Assembly (NCBI GenBank): GCA_964638815.1
Contig: CAZXBB010000042.1
Span: 1-22,562, forward strand
Length of the DNA stretch: 22,562 nt
Direction: 5' to 3'
Origin: CAZXBB01 sp964638815
Lineage (GTDB): Bacteria > Planctomycetota > Phycisphaerae > Phycisphaerales > SM1A02
The translations under genes and the position numbers were made by a program. Positions 14,717 through 22,522 of this stretch are shown in pieces (positions within the stretch are counted from its first letter, which is position 1; each line of letters starts with the position of its first letter). Below the pieces are notes generated by a model. The model was given only the letters and a program-made list of their open reading frames with translations. It searched no databases and had not been told where the DNA came from.

Positions 14717-14884
14717 GCGTGCGCGTCCGCGACCGTGTGCGCGTCCGCGGGCGTGTGCGCGGGCGCGACCGTGTGCGCGGGCGCGGGCGCGACCGTGTGC
14801 GCGGGCGCGGGCGCGGGCGCGGGCGCGTGTGCGTGCGCGACCGCGTGCGTGTCCGCGACCGCGTGCGTGTCCGCGACCGCGTCC
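14717..14884 (+). repeat. Right hexamer array, 28 units
   Basis: Twenty-eight consecutive 6-bp units, chiefly GCGACC, GTGTGC, GCGGGC, GCGTGC and GTGTCC, occupy 14717-14884 in perfect register. All six frames read low-complexity peptides (for example Ala-His-Ala-Pro repeats), so I treat it as non-coding. It begins about 40 bp past the stop of the propeller protein gene. Confidence 0.9.
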
Positions 14885-14921
14885 CGCACACGAACACGAA
14901 CCCGGACGCGCCCCGCGCCGC

Positions 14922-17900
14922 CTACCGCGAGCTACCTCCCGACATGACCGCGCCGGGCTCGATCACCGGCGCATCGGCCTGCCCATCGCACAGGGGCAGA
15001 CACACCGGATCGAGGCAGCACGTGTTCACGCAGCAGAAGAAGCCGGGCGGGCACTGGCCCGACTCCGCGCAGACCTGGAGCTTGCCGCAGTCGTCTCCCA
15101 CGACGCACAGGCAGTCGCCCTCGGGCGTCTCGCACAGGTGGCAGATCCCGATCCCCCCGCCACCGCAGCTGTCCACGGTGCCGTCCTCGCAGTCGTCGCA
15201 CTCGACCGACTCGCACGGCCCCCACGCGGCGAGAATCGCGATGAGGTCCTGGAAGTCCACCACGCCGTCGCGGTTGACGTCCGCGGGACACGGGCAGGCA
15301 TCGCAGGAATCGAGGACGCACCACGCGAGGCCGTCGATTCGCAGGCTGCCTGCGTCACCCGCCAGGTTCGCACCGACGGGAGTCGCCAGACCGGTCGCGG
15401 TGTTCACGGTGTACAGCATGTTCGTATCGCTGTCGTTGAGGTACAGGACGCGGTTCACCTCGTCGAACGCCAGACCGACCTCGAAGGAGGCCGCGAGTCC
15501 GAGGAGGCCGACGACCATGCTCGTTCCCGTCGCGGTATCGACCGTATACAGGCTGTTGGTGGGTCCGTCGGTCGCGTACAGGATGCCCGCCCCGTCGTCG
15601 TACGCCATGCCGCGGCCGTCGATGCCGGTGCCGGTTCCGACCGACGTCACGACACCGGTCACGGGATCCAGCGACTTGAGGATGAACTCGTCGTCGAGGT
15701 CGATGCTCCACAGCAGGCCCGTCGCATCGTCAGTCGCCAGCCCGTGCCAGTTGGCGGACTGGTCCTGATCGCTCACGAACCCGATCGCGCCCGTTTCCGG
15801 GTCGATGCTGCCGACGAAGAAGCCCGCTCCGTCGTCCGGATCGACGAGATCCGAGCCGAAGATCCCGGTGCCGACACAGGACAGCCCGACCAGGCTCGTG
15901 GCCACGTCCAGGTCCGTCAGCAGCGTCGCCTGCCCGGTCGCGGGATCGATCTCGTAGAGCGTGCCGACGCTGTCGGACGACAGTCCGAGCAGCCGACCGC
16001 CGCCGCCGATGCCGCGCTCCATGCGACGCGGGGGCACCGCGTGCGTGCGGGGGCGGCGATCCGTTCCGGCCTCGATGATCAGGCCGGCGCCCGTCGGGCC
16101 CGACATTCCCTCGTAGGCGTAGACCGGATCGTCACACGTGACCATCGGGGCGCACTTGGACACACCGCAGCAGTTCTCCACCACGCACACGAAGCCGGGC
16201 GGGCAGTCGCCGTCCGGGCAGTCGATCGTCGCGTCGCACAGGAAGTCCTGGTAGCACGCACCCGTGCCGTCATAGAGCGTCCAGCAGAAGCAGTTGAACG
16301 GCTGGCCGGTGCCGCAAACCTGGTAGGTTCCGCACACTCCCGGGAAGTCGCACGCGTTCTCGTTGCCCGGGCACGGGCCGTATTGCGCCAGGAGCACGAG
16401 CACGTCCTGGAAGTCCACCGTGCCGCCTCGGTCGATGTCCTCCGGGCACGGGCAGTCCGCACACGGGTCGTCGTCCTCGACCTTGATGAGATAGCCCTGC
16501 CAGCCGTTGCGCTCGTCGCTCCAGATGAAGAACTGGCCGTTCGTGTACGCCACGCCCCACTGGCGGTGGATGTCCATGTCGATCGCGCTCGCCCCGGCGA
16601 ACGAGCCGTCGAGCTCGAACACCAACGCGCGGTCGTACGTCTGATCCGCCGCAACGAGGCACTGGAGGTCCGGGTCGTAGCCCAGCGACCAGCCGAGCAC
16701 GTCGCTGTCGATCACGCCCGCCGCCGCGAAGTCCAGGTCGAACGTGCCCACGAGCTCGCCCGTGTCGCGATCGACCACGTGCACCAGCGTGCCCAGTGCT
16801 CGCGAGTAGAAGACGTTGCGCAGCGGGTCGTACGACGGCGCCGTCTGACGGTCGATCAGCCCCGGAAGCTCCGCCAGCACGTTCGTCGTCCCCCCCGTCA
16901 GGAAGCCGGCCCCGTCCACGCCAGGGTGGATCACGCCGCGCTCGTCGCCACCGTCACCGTCCTGCGCATCGAACGAGACGATCTCGAGACCCTGGCTCCC
17001 GGTCGGCTCCACGATGTTCGGGTTGAACGTCCACGCCCGGACGTCCACGCCGATGGATTCGAGCGTCTGGATGCGGTTGCCGAACTCGTCGTACACCCAT
17101 GCCGACCACGCGGGGTCGCCGCCGTTCGACGCGTAATAGCGCTGGAAGCCAGGGTGATACACCACGTTCATCGGCGAGATGCCCAGCGCCGGGCCCCGCT
17201 CGAGGAAGATCGTCCGGATCCCGTCAGGGAGCACGCCGCCCCCTCCCGGCGGCGGCGGGATCTCCTCGTCGAACGCGATGCCCTTCATCTGGATGGAGTC
17301 AGGGAACGTACCGACGAAGGTCGTCTCGCCCGTCACGATGTCGATGGTGGTGAGATCGCTGCCGCGGTCCGTGCGGAACATCTCGCCCAGCGCATGCGAG
17401 TAGCCGAGCGCCAGCACCTCGTCCGGATACGTGTGGGTCGCGTTGCTGCGATCCGTCACGACGAGCGTATCGAGATCCACGCTCTCGAAGAACATCTCGC
17501 CGGGATCGATCCCCGATGCGTGGTACAGCAGACCGTTCTCGTGGCACGCGATCGCCTCGCCGTCGTCGCCGTTGCCGAGGGCCAGGATGAGATTCACGGT
17601 GGCGTCGGTCTTGTCGATCTCGAACAGCGTCTCGGGCTGGGATCCGCCGTCGCCGCTCACACCGAGGAGCGTCCCATCGGCCTTGAACGCGAGCCCGGCG
17701 AGGCCGGTCGGCAGCTCGCCGACCAGCGCGCCCACCGCGGTCGCACGGTCGAGCGTGATGAGCGCTCGCAATGGTGGGCCGCTGGCGCCGGCGACCGGTC
17801 GGGGCCCCGACCGGGCCAGCGGCAGTTCGCCCAGACGGACGACCGCGTACATCTCGCCGTCGGTCGGATCGATCGCGAGGCCGTTCGTGGTCTCTACTTC

Positions 17901-18227
17901 GAATCCCGGAACGGTGATCTGCACACTGGAGAGGATGTCGCCGTTCGACGGATCGATCACGTGGAGCCGGTTTAGCTCGGGATTCTCGAAGCCGTTCTGC
18001 ACCCCGTACAGCGTCGGCGGGCCGGCTTGGGCCGTGCGGTCCGGCGCGAGCATCGTCGTGTCGGGGACACGCACGTCCGCCACCGGGGCGGTGCGTCCCG
18101 CGCTCACCAGCGCTGCGATCGCCACGACCGACGCGGGGATGAGCGCCGCGGCTGCGACGGAGAGCGAGAGCGAGACGATCGCGCTTCCGCGCCGCCGCTC
18201 TACGGTTCGGGTTGCCTTGCGGATCAT
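14922..18227 (-). CDS. Secreted beta-propeller protein with two dockerin-like and cysteine-rich modules
   Basis: This 1101-aa protein starts at ATG 18227, preceded by AGGA about 9 nt upstream. Residues 15-43 form a signal or anchor helix after a basic N-terminus. Residues 70-320 and 340-585 are propeller-like repeats (for example LHVIDPSNGDI, VHVVDRDTGELVGTF). A dockerin-like repeat lies at 592-619 (EDIDRGGTVDFQDVL...YGPC), followed by a module of 14 cysteines at 620-698. Another propeller spans 745-970 with SLYTVDTATG and MLYTVNTATG. A second dockerin-like repeat lies at 977-1005 (ADVNRDGVVDFQD), and a second cysteine module ends the protein at 1005-1080. Both cysteine modules share CPPGFxC, then CC and a further Cys five residues on. 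It is probably extracellular. Function is unknown; structural or binding roles are likely. Confidence 0.85.
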   Translation of the reverse strand: MIRKATRTVERRRGSAIVSLSLSVAAAALIPASVVAIAALVSAGRTAPVADVRVPDTTMLAPDRTAQAGPPTLYGVQNGFENPELNRLHVIDPSNGDILSSVQITVPGFEVETTNGLAIDPTDGEMYAVVRLGELPLARSGPRPVAGASGPPLRALITLDRATAVGALVGELPTGLAGLAFKADGTLLGVSGDGGSQPETLFEIDKTDATVNLILALGNGDDGEAIACHENGLLYHASGIDPGEMFFESVDLDTLVVTDRSNATHTYPDEVLALGYSHALGEMFRTDRGSDLTTIDIVTGETTFVGTFPDSIQMKGIAFDEEIPPPPGGGGVLPDGIRTIFLERGPALGISPMNVVYHPGFQRYYASNGGDPAWSAWVYDEFGNRIQTLESIGVDVRAWTFNPNIVEPTGSQGLEIVSFDAQDGDGGDERGVIHPGVDGAGFLTGGTTNVLAELPGLIDRQTAPSYDPLRNVFYSRALGTLVHVVDRDTGELVGTFDLDFAAAGVIDSDVLGWSLGYDPDLQCLVAADQTYDRALVFELDGSFAGASAIDMDIHRQWGVAYTNGQFFIWSDERNGWQGYLIKVEDDDPCADCPCPEDIDRGGTVDFQDVLVLLAQYGPCPGNENACDFPGVCGTYQVCGTGQPFNCFCWTLYDGTGACYQDFLCDATIDCPDGDCPPGFVCVVENCCGVSKCAPMVTCDDPVYAYEGMSGPTGAGLIIEAGTDRRPRTHAVPPRRMERGIGGGGRLLGLSSDSVGTLYEIDPATGQATLLTDLDVATSLVGLSCVGTGIFGSDLVDPDDGAGFFVGSIDPETGAIGFVSDQDQSANWHGLATDDATGLLWSIDLDDEFILKSLDPVTGVVTSVGTGTGIDGRGMAYDDGAGILYATDGPTNSLYTVDTATGTSMVVGLLGLAASFEVGLAFDEVNRVLYLNDSDTNMLYTVNTATGLATPVGANLAGDAGSLRIDGLAWCVLDSCDACPCPADVNRDGVVDFQDLIAILAAWGPCESVECDDCEDGTVDSCGGGGIGICHLCETPEGDCLCVVGDDCGKLQVCAESGQCPPGFFCCVNTCCLDPVCLPLCDGQADAPVIEPGAVMSGGSSR

Positions 18228-18379
18228 GCTGCGGTTCCTTTCTCGTGTGTCCTTCTTCGCGTGCCGGCGCAGGGTGTCCCGAGCGGTCCGGAACCAGGTG
18301 GCGCCGGCGCGCAATGACACTGCGCGCCGGTGGCGGTCATTCGCGGTTCCTGCTGACTGGAGAAGGGCATCTTTCCCCC

Positions 18380-18465
18380 CTTCGCCCACGCACCTTCTTC
18401 TTCGCCCAACCCGTCTGCTTCGCCCACGCCCGACGCGTCTGCTTCGCGGACGGCCCCCGGCTCGC
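18380..18465 (-). repeat. Degenerate repeat in the leader of the propeller gene
   Basis: On the minus strand GCGAAGCAGACG or variants such as GCGAAGAAGAAG recur about four times at 18-24 bp spacing, separated by GT-rich pieces ending in TGG. It lies in the long leader between the candidate promoter and ATG 18227. Confidence 0.5.
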
Positions 18466-18528
18466 GCGGCCTCTCGCACGCGCCGGATTCTCGCACCAAT
18501 CCAGGCACGGTCCTCGGCCCGGCTGCGC

Positions 18529-18557
18529 AGGCTACTGATTGACCGGCGTCCGGTCAA
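18529..18557 (-). promoter_or_regulatory. Candidate promoter with overlapping palindromic operator for the propeller gene
   Basis: TTGACCGG-CGT-CCGGTCAA is a perfect 8+3+8 inverted repeat at 18539-18557. On the minus strand its first six bases, TTGACC (18557-18552), form a -35 element with TAGCCT (18534-18529) after a 17-bp spacer. A dimeric regulator bound to the palindrome would block the promoter. The leader to ATG 18227 would be about 300 nt. Confidence 0.4.
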
Positions 18558-18710
18558 CAATGCACTCGCCTAAACTAACGTGGACAGGCAGTTAGCGGAC
18601 GTCCGGCGCGAGCCGGAGGCGAAGAACCGCGTCCCGGCGACGCGCAGCGTGGCAAAGTAGGAAGCTGGGGCGAAGCGGAGAGACGCGCGGCGCGCGCACG
18701 CCTGACGAAC
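18558..18710 (+). other. Gene-free stretch with small hairpins
   Basis: Between the palindrome and the promoter of the 404-aa protein gene I see no gene. CTAAC (18575-18579) pairs with GTTAG (18591-18595). TCCGGC-GCGA-GCCGGA (18602-18617) is a perfect 6-bp stem with a GNRA-type tetraloop. No known riboswitch core is recognisable. Confidence 0.4.
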
Positions 18711-18740
18711 TTCGCAAAAATCCGTGTTCGTAACTATTGT
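18711..18740 (+). promoter_or_regulatory. Candidate promoter of the 404-aa secreted protein gene
   Basis: TTCGCA (18711-18716) and TATTGT (18735-18740) are 18 bp apart. The 7-bp inverted repeat CTTCGCA/TGCGAAG (18710-18716 and 18743-18749) frames the -10 region and could be an operator. The leader would be about 90 nt. Confidence 0.35.
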
Positions 18741-18835
18741 CCTGCGAAGGTGATGTGGTTACGTTGGGCACCAGCCGGGTGCATCGGCGCCCGGATCACA
18801 GATGGCTGGATTTTACCTCGGAGGGGGTTCGACTC

Positions 18836-20050
18836 ATGGCACGTAAAGCATTCAAGTTCACTGTGGCGGGCATCGGCCTGTGCACGGCCCTGGCGGCTCC
18901 TGCGCCGGCGCTGGCCCAGCCGCAGGACCGCACCAGCGCGAGCGAGAAGGGCAGCTTCCTCGCCTACGCCAAGGTGGAGCTGCGGTGGGAGAACGTCGCG
19001 CCGTACAACCTGATCCAGGAGACGTTCGTCCACCTGACGAACGACTACCCGGGCGCGGTCGACGTCAAGATGTACTTCGTCAACGGCGACGCGCCGGTGT
19101 TCGACGGCGATCGCGATCATCCGGGCTGGAACTGGCTCGACAACGCGATCACGCTCACCGCGAACGAGCCCGCGTACTGGGCGGCCTCGACCGGCCAGCC
19201 GAAGGGCGTCTCGCCGTTCACGGTGCTCGACCCCGGTCCCGGCGGCCCCGGCCGGATCGACCCGAACAACCCCGACGAGCGCTACCTGCGCGGGTTCATC
19301 GTCCTCTGGGCGATCAACGGGGTGAGCGGGCAGGAGATCCGCTGGAATCACCTCGCCGGTGACGCCACGATCGTCAACTACGCGAACGAGTACGCCTGGC
19401 AGTACAACGCCTACGCGTTCCAGGTCGTCAACGGCGTTCCGCACGGCGCGCAGTCCGGAACTCCCGGGCACCTCGCCCTGGACGACTCCGAGTACTCGAG
19501 CGTGTTCGCCGAGCTCCTGCTGAACTTCATCGCCTCGGGCGCGGACGCGTACAGCACGGGCGGCATGGTCACCCACGACACGGACCTCACTCTGCTGCCG
19601 ATGTATCTCGACCTTCAGCAGGAGACGGTCGGTCCCCGCATCGTGAAGGCGAGCTTCGACATCTGGAACGAGAACGAGGTCAAGTTCACGAACCTCGACC
19701 GTTGTGTCGAGTGCTGGGACCAGGAGCTGCTGAGCCGGCACGCGATCCCGAACCACTTCCTCATCCAGGCGCTGCACACGAACGCCGGCAAGGCGCGCAT
19801 CGAGGGCCTCCAGAGCGTGCTCTGCCCGGAGAGCGAGCGCACGTCGCTGCTCGGCGTCGCGGCGAAGTTGATCGACTTCGTGGCGAACGGCGCCGCGGCC
19901 GCCGGCGGCAACCTGCACGGCCTCGGCTTCGAGCCAGGCGAAGTGTGGTACGACGAGCAGGGCCCGCCGCCCGAATCGAACTGGGAGCCGCCGACGACCG
20001 TCGACGAGATCCCCGGCTTCCTCGAGAAGGTGCTGAAGTCGGCGAAGTGA
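18836..20050 (+). CDS. Secreted protein of unknown function (404 aa)
   Basis: ATG 18836 has a strong ribosome binding site, GGAGGGGG, at 18820-18827. The product is 404 aa with a clear signal peptide (basic MARKAFK, hydrophobic core, cleavage probably after APALAQ near residue 26). The mature part is rich in aromatic residues and looks like a beta-sandwich: KVELRWENV, FVHLTNDYPGAVDVKMYFVN, HPGWNWLDNAITLTANEP, EIRWNHLAGDATIVNY and YAWQYNAYAFQVV. Two cysteines sit in RCVECWDQE and a third in SVLCPES. I recall related hypothetical secreted proteins in other environmental phyla but no established function. The gene is monocistronic: its own promoter region lies upstream and a strong terminator follows. 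A periplasmic or cell-surface location is likely. Confidence 0.8.
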   Translation: MARKAFKFTVAGIGLCTALAAPAPALAQPQDRTSASEKGSFLAYAKVELRWENVAPYNLIQETFVHLTNDYPGAVDVKMYFVNGDAPVFDGDRDHPGWNWLDNAITLTANEPAYWAASTGQPKGVSPFTVLDPGPGGPGRIDPNNPDERYLRGFIVLWAINGVSGQEIRWNHLAGDATIVNYANEYAWQYNAYAFQVVNGVPHGAQSGTPGHLALDDSEYSSVFAELLLNFIASGADAYSTGGMVTHDTDLTLLPMYLDLQQETVGPRIVKASFDIWNENEVKFTNLDRCVECWDQELLSRHAIPNHFLIQALHTNAGKARIEGLQSVLCPESERTSLLGVAAKLIDFVANGAAAAGGNLHGLGFEPGEVWYDEQGPPPESNWEPPTTVDEIPGFLEKVLKSAK

Positions 20051-20073
20051 CCCGCTCCCTTGCGTGAATCCCC

Positions 20074-20111
20074 GGAGGCACGGAGCCCGCTCCGTGCCTC
20101 CTTTCTTTTTT
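20074..20111 (+). terminator. Rho-independent terminator
   Basis: GGAGGCACGGAGC (20074-20086) pairs with GCTCCGTGCCTCC (20089-20101) to form a very GC-rich stem of up to 13 bp, shortened to about 11-12 bp by the tight loop. TTTCTTTTTT follows directly. It ends the mRNA of the 404-aa protein gene. Confidence 0.93.
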
Positions 20112-20113
20112 GC

Positions 20114-22204
20114 TCAGGGCGACCGGAGACGCAGCAGCGGCCACAGGCTCGAGCGGTCGTCCGTCCAGAGGACGCGCGGCCCCTGCGGCTGCCAGTCGTC
20201 GGCGGCGACCAGGCCCGGCAGGATCCGTCGCCGGACCTCGGCGTCGCGGGTGATCGCGATCCAGCTCGTCGCGGACGTCGCCAGCCGGCTGCTCGCCCGC
20301 GAGTTCACCCGCGTGACGGCGACGCCCAGCTCGGCGGCAACGGCGCGGATCACCGGCACGAAGTCCACGAACCGGTTGGAGACGTGCACGAGCAGCACGC
20401 CGTCGGGCGCGAGGCGGTCGAAGTAGAGCCGGAAGCACTCGAGCGTCAGCAGGTGGACCGGGACGGCGTCGCCGGTGAAAGCGTCGATGACCAGGACGTC
20501 GTAGGGGGTGGCGCCGGCCGCGCGTTCCGCCTCCAGGCGGACCCGGCCGTCGCCCGGCACGATCTCGGTCTTCGCCGCCGTATCCGCGAGGTAGCTGAAG
20601 TGCGAGCGCGCGAACCGGGCGACCGCGGGGTTGATCTCGTAGAAACGCATCTCGTCACCGGCGCGACCGTAGACGGCCACCGTCCCGACGCCGAGACCGA
20701 GGACGCCGATCCGTAGCGGCCGACCCGCCGCGCGGGCGGGGTGGCCGTCGAAGGTGAGCCCGATCGCGCTGTCGGCGCCGTAGTAGCTCACGGGCCGGCG
20801 CGCCCACTCGCCGTCGAGGAACTGGCCTCCGTGGTCGATGTGACCGTTGTAGAGCACGCGGCGTCGCCCCTGGTCCAGCCGGTCGTCCTCGACGACGCGC
20901 ACGACGCCGTAGAAGTTGCGGGCCGAGGCCACCGCGTGACGGTAGTCGTTCGCGGCGAGCCGGTAGAGCGCAACGACGAGAACGCCCTGGAGGATGACCA
21001 TCATGACGCACACCGGGTCGAGGATCCGGCCGCGCCGCAGGAGCTCCGCGTACCGGCAACCGAGACCGATCGCGCAGCAGGCGGCGAGGGCGACGTGGAA
21101 CTCCCAGTACCCGAGGAAGACCCGCGGCGCCACGATCGCCACGAGGAGACCGCCTATCGCGCCGCCGGTCGCGATCACCAGGTAGAAGAGCGTCAGGCGC
21201 GACGGCGCCGGCCTGCGCCGCACGAGCTCGCCGTGACACGTCATGCAGCACGTGAAGAGCACGAATCCGTACGCCGGCACCTGCTTCCACAACGCGAGGC
21301 TCGGCCCCGTCGCGAGCGCGTACCACCCGGTCGCCGCGGACGCGACCAGGAGCACGCCGAACACGCGCCGGTCGTACCAGCGATCGTTGTCGAACGAGAC
21401 CACGAACGTCAGCAGGTACACCGCGAGCGGAACGATCCAGAGAAAGGGGAACGACGCGACGTCGAGGCAGAGCTGGTTGGTCGTCGCGACGAGCATCGCC
21501 GAGCCCGTCGCCGCGAGCGTCAGCCACAGCAGCACGCGGGCGGGGCGGACCGCATCCGCCGGGCCGCGCGACGGGGGACGCGTACCGACGCGACCGCCGG
21601 CGTCGTCGCGCGGCGCGAGCAGGAGCCGCACGGCGCACCACCCGCTCAGAAGCGCGAAGACGCCGTACGCGAGCGACCACCACAGCGTCTGGCCCCGAAG
21701 TCCGAGGAGCGGCTCCACCGCGATCGGGTACGTCACCAGGGCGAGGAGCGAGCCGACGTTCGACAGCGCGTACAGGCGGTACGGCGACCGGCCCGGGTGC
21801 GTCGTCGCGAACCAGTCCTGGAGCACGGGTCCGGTGGACGCCAGCAGCAGGTACGGCAGGCCGATGCTGCCGAGCAGCAGCGCGAGGATCCCAACCGTCG
21901 GCGCGTCGCCGATCACCGCCCGCGCGGTGTCCGCATCCGGCCCGATCGGCAGGAACCAGAGCGTGACGACGAGCATCGCGAGGTGCGTGATCGCGCGGAC
22001 CCGCATCGGGCGTCCCGAGAGGAGGTGCGCGGAGAGGTATCCACCGAGCAGCGCCGCCTGGAAGAAGACCAGGCACGTCGTCCACACCGCGCTGCCGCCG
22101 CCGAACCACGGCATGATGCGTTTGCCGACGAGCGGCTGAACCTGAAACAGCAGGAACGCCCCAAGGAAGATCGTTACGGCAAAGCGGAGCACGGCGAACG
22201 GCAT
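20114..22204 (-). CDS. Fused multi-helix membrane protein with spermidine-synthase-like domain
   Basis: This 696-aa protein has about a dozen hydrophobic helices in residues 1-440, beginning FLGAFLLFQVQPLVGKRIMPWFGG, a start typical of the fused transporter/spermidine-synthase family. A soluble C-terminal Rossmann domain follows from about 495. It holds a glycine-rich loop (GVLGLGVGTVA, about 500-510), an acidic residue in FYEINP (about 523) and VIDAFTGDAVP (about 572-582) where polyamine synthases have their catalytic aspartate loop. The substrate is not established for this family; the catalytic loop differs from classical SpeE, so spermidine production should not be assumed. ATG 22204 is the first reasonable start; no strong ribosome binding site is visible. 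It ends 3 nt beyond the T-run of the terminator of the convergent gene. Confidence 0.85.
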   Translation of the reverse strand: MPFAVLRFAVTIFLGAFLLFQVQPLVGKRIMPWFGGGSAVWTTCLVFFQAALLGGYLSAHLLSGRPMRVRAITHLAMLVVTLWFLPIGPDADTARAVIGDAPTVGILALLLGSIGLPYLLLASTGPVLQDWFATTHPGRSPYRLYALSNVGSLLALVTYPIAVEPLLGLRGQTLWWSLAYGVFALLSGWCAVRLLLAPRDDAGGRVGTRPPSRGPADAVRPARVLLWLTLAATGSAMLVATTNQLCLDVASFPFLWIVPLAVYLLTFVVSFDNDRWYDRRVFGVLLVASAATGWYALATGPSLALWKQVPAYGFVLFTCCMTCHGELVRRRPAPSRLTLFYLVIATGGAIGGLLVAIVAPRVFLGYWEFHVALAACCAIGLGCRYAELLRRGRILDPVCVMMVILQGVLVVALYRLAANDYRHAVASARNFYGVVRVVEDDRLDQGRRRVLYNGHIDHGGQFLDGEWARRPVSYYGADSAIGLTFDGHPARAAGRPLRIGVLGLGVGTVAVYGRAGDEMRFYEINPAVARFARSHFSYLADTAAKTEIVPGDGRVRLEAERAAGATPYDVLVIDAFTGDAVPVHLLTLECFRLYFDRLAPDGVLLVHVSNRFVDFVPVIRAVAAELGVAVTRVNSRASSRLATSATSWIAITRDAEVRRRILPGLVAADDWQPQGPRVLWTDDRSSLWPLLRLRSP

Positions 22205-22272
22205 CGTAACGCCCAGGGCGCCTACGACGGGAGCCGTGAGCGCATCGGCGCACGTTCCGGTCGCTCGCTCAA

Positions 22273-22346
22273 CACCCCGAGCAGGACTCGAACCTGCGAC
22301 CTGCGGTTTAGAAGACCGCCGCTCTATCCGGCTGAGCTATCGGGGC
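22273..22346 (-). tRNA. tRNA-Arg (anticodon UCU)
   Basis: The 74-nt sequence folds as a complete cloverleaf. The acceptor is GCCCCGA/TCGGGGT with one G-T pair, and the D arm is GCTC/GAGC. The anticodon stem is GCGGT/ACCGC with loop CTTCTAA and anticodon TCT. The T arm is GCAGG-TTCGAGT-CCTGC, and the discriminator base is G. No CCA is encoded. It reads AGA codons (and AGG by wobble). Confidence 0.95.
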
Positions 22347-22386
22347 ACGACCTCATGGTATACGCCGCGGTATACCCCGCGCTTCC
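22306..22386 (+). repeat. 81-bp direct repeat, copy 1 (5' half of the tRNA plus its promoter)
   Basis: This segment recurs 176 bp to the right at 22482-22562 with three mismatches. It runs from the anticodon loop of the tRNA through its 5' end and promoter. Confidence 0.92.
22357..22374 (-). promoter_or_regulatory. -10 elements upstream of the tRNA-Arg gene
   Basis: TATACC occurs twice on the minus strand, at 22362-22357 and 22374-22369. The first ends about 10 nt before the mature tRNA 5' end. Together the two form a GGTATAC/GTATACC inverted repeat. The same arrangement is duplicated near 22533-22550. Confidence 0.4.
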
Positions 22387-22400
22387 GGGCGGGGCAGAGC

Positions 22401-22428
22401 ACGAGAGGGGGCAGCCGCCCCCTCTCGT
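22401..22428. other. Perfect 12-bp hairpin between the two repeat copies
   Basis: ACGAGAGGGGGC (22401-22412) pairs perfectly with GCCCCCTCTCGT (22417-22428) around the loop AGCC. No T-run follows on either strand. It could stop or process transcripts coming from the right, or be a remnant of a mobile element. Confidence 0.7.
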
Positions 22429-22481
22429 ACCCGCGCGTCATCCGGCTCGAGCAGCGTGACACGAACCAGCGGCCCACTGTC

Positions 22482-22522
22482 GTTTAGAAGACCGCCGCTC
22501 TATCCGGCTGAGCTATCGGGGC
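22482..22522 (-). pseudogene. Broken tRNA-Arg(UCU): 5' half only
   Basis: The first 41 nt equal those of the intact tRNA-Arg, up to and including the anticodon loop. After that the sequence diverges: the 3' anticodon stem reads ACGAC and no longer pairs, the following T-loop-like TTCGTGT has lost the invariant adenine, and no matching acceptor strand follows. It keeps its promoter copy, so a non-functional transcript could still be made. Confidence 0.85.

Noticed and set aside
14464..14889. Minus-strand 141-codon frame with Ala-His-Ala-Pro repeats
   Set aside because: It merely translates the hexamer arrays. All frames across them stay open because the units lack T-rich codons, and no ribosome binding site or conserved segment is present.
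14652..17975. A 1107-codon plus-strand open frame opposite the propeller gene
   Set aside because: It starts inside the hexamer array and reads a low-information, Arg/Val/His-rich sequence. The minus strand carries a signal peptide, dockerin-like repeats and ordered cysteines.
18558..18835. A riboswitch in the structured leader near the 404-aa protein gene
   Set aside because: Small stems and a GNRA-type loop exist, but I could not match the conserved core of any class I compared (c-di-GMP, glycine, cobalamin, SAM or SAH). A covariance-model search would decide.
20655..22459. Long open frames in other frames over the fused membrane protein and tRNA (20655-22253 minus, 20741-22459 plus)
   Set aside because: They are shadows of the 696-aa gene, very rich in Arg and Pro, and the plus-strand one runs through a tRNA gene.
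22440..22522. A second functional tRNA
   Set aside because: The anticodon stem does not pair, the T loop lacks its invariant adenine and there is no matching acceptor strand.
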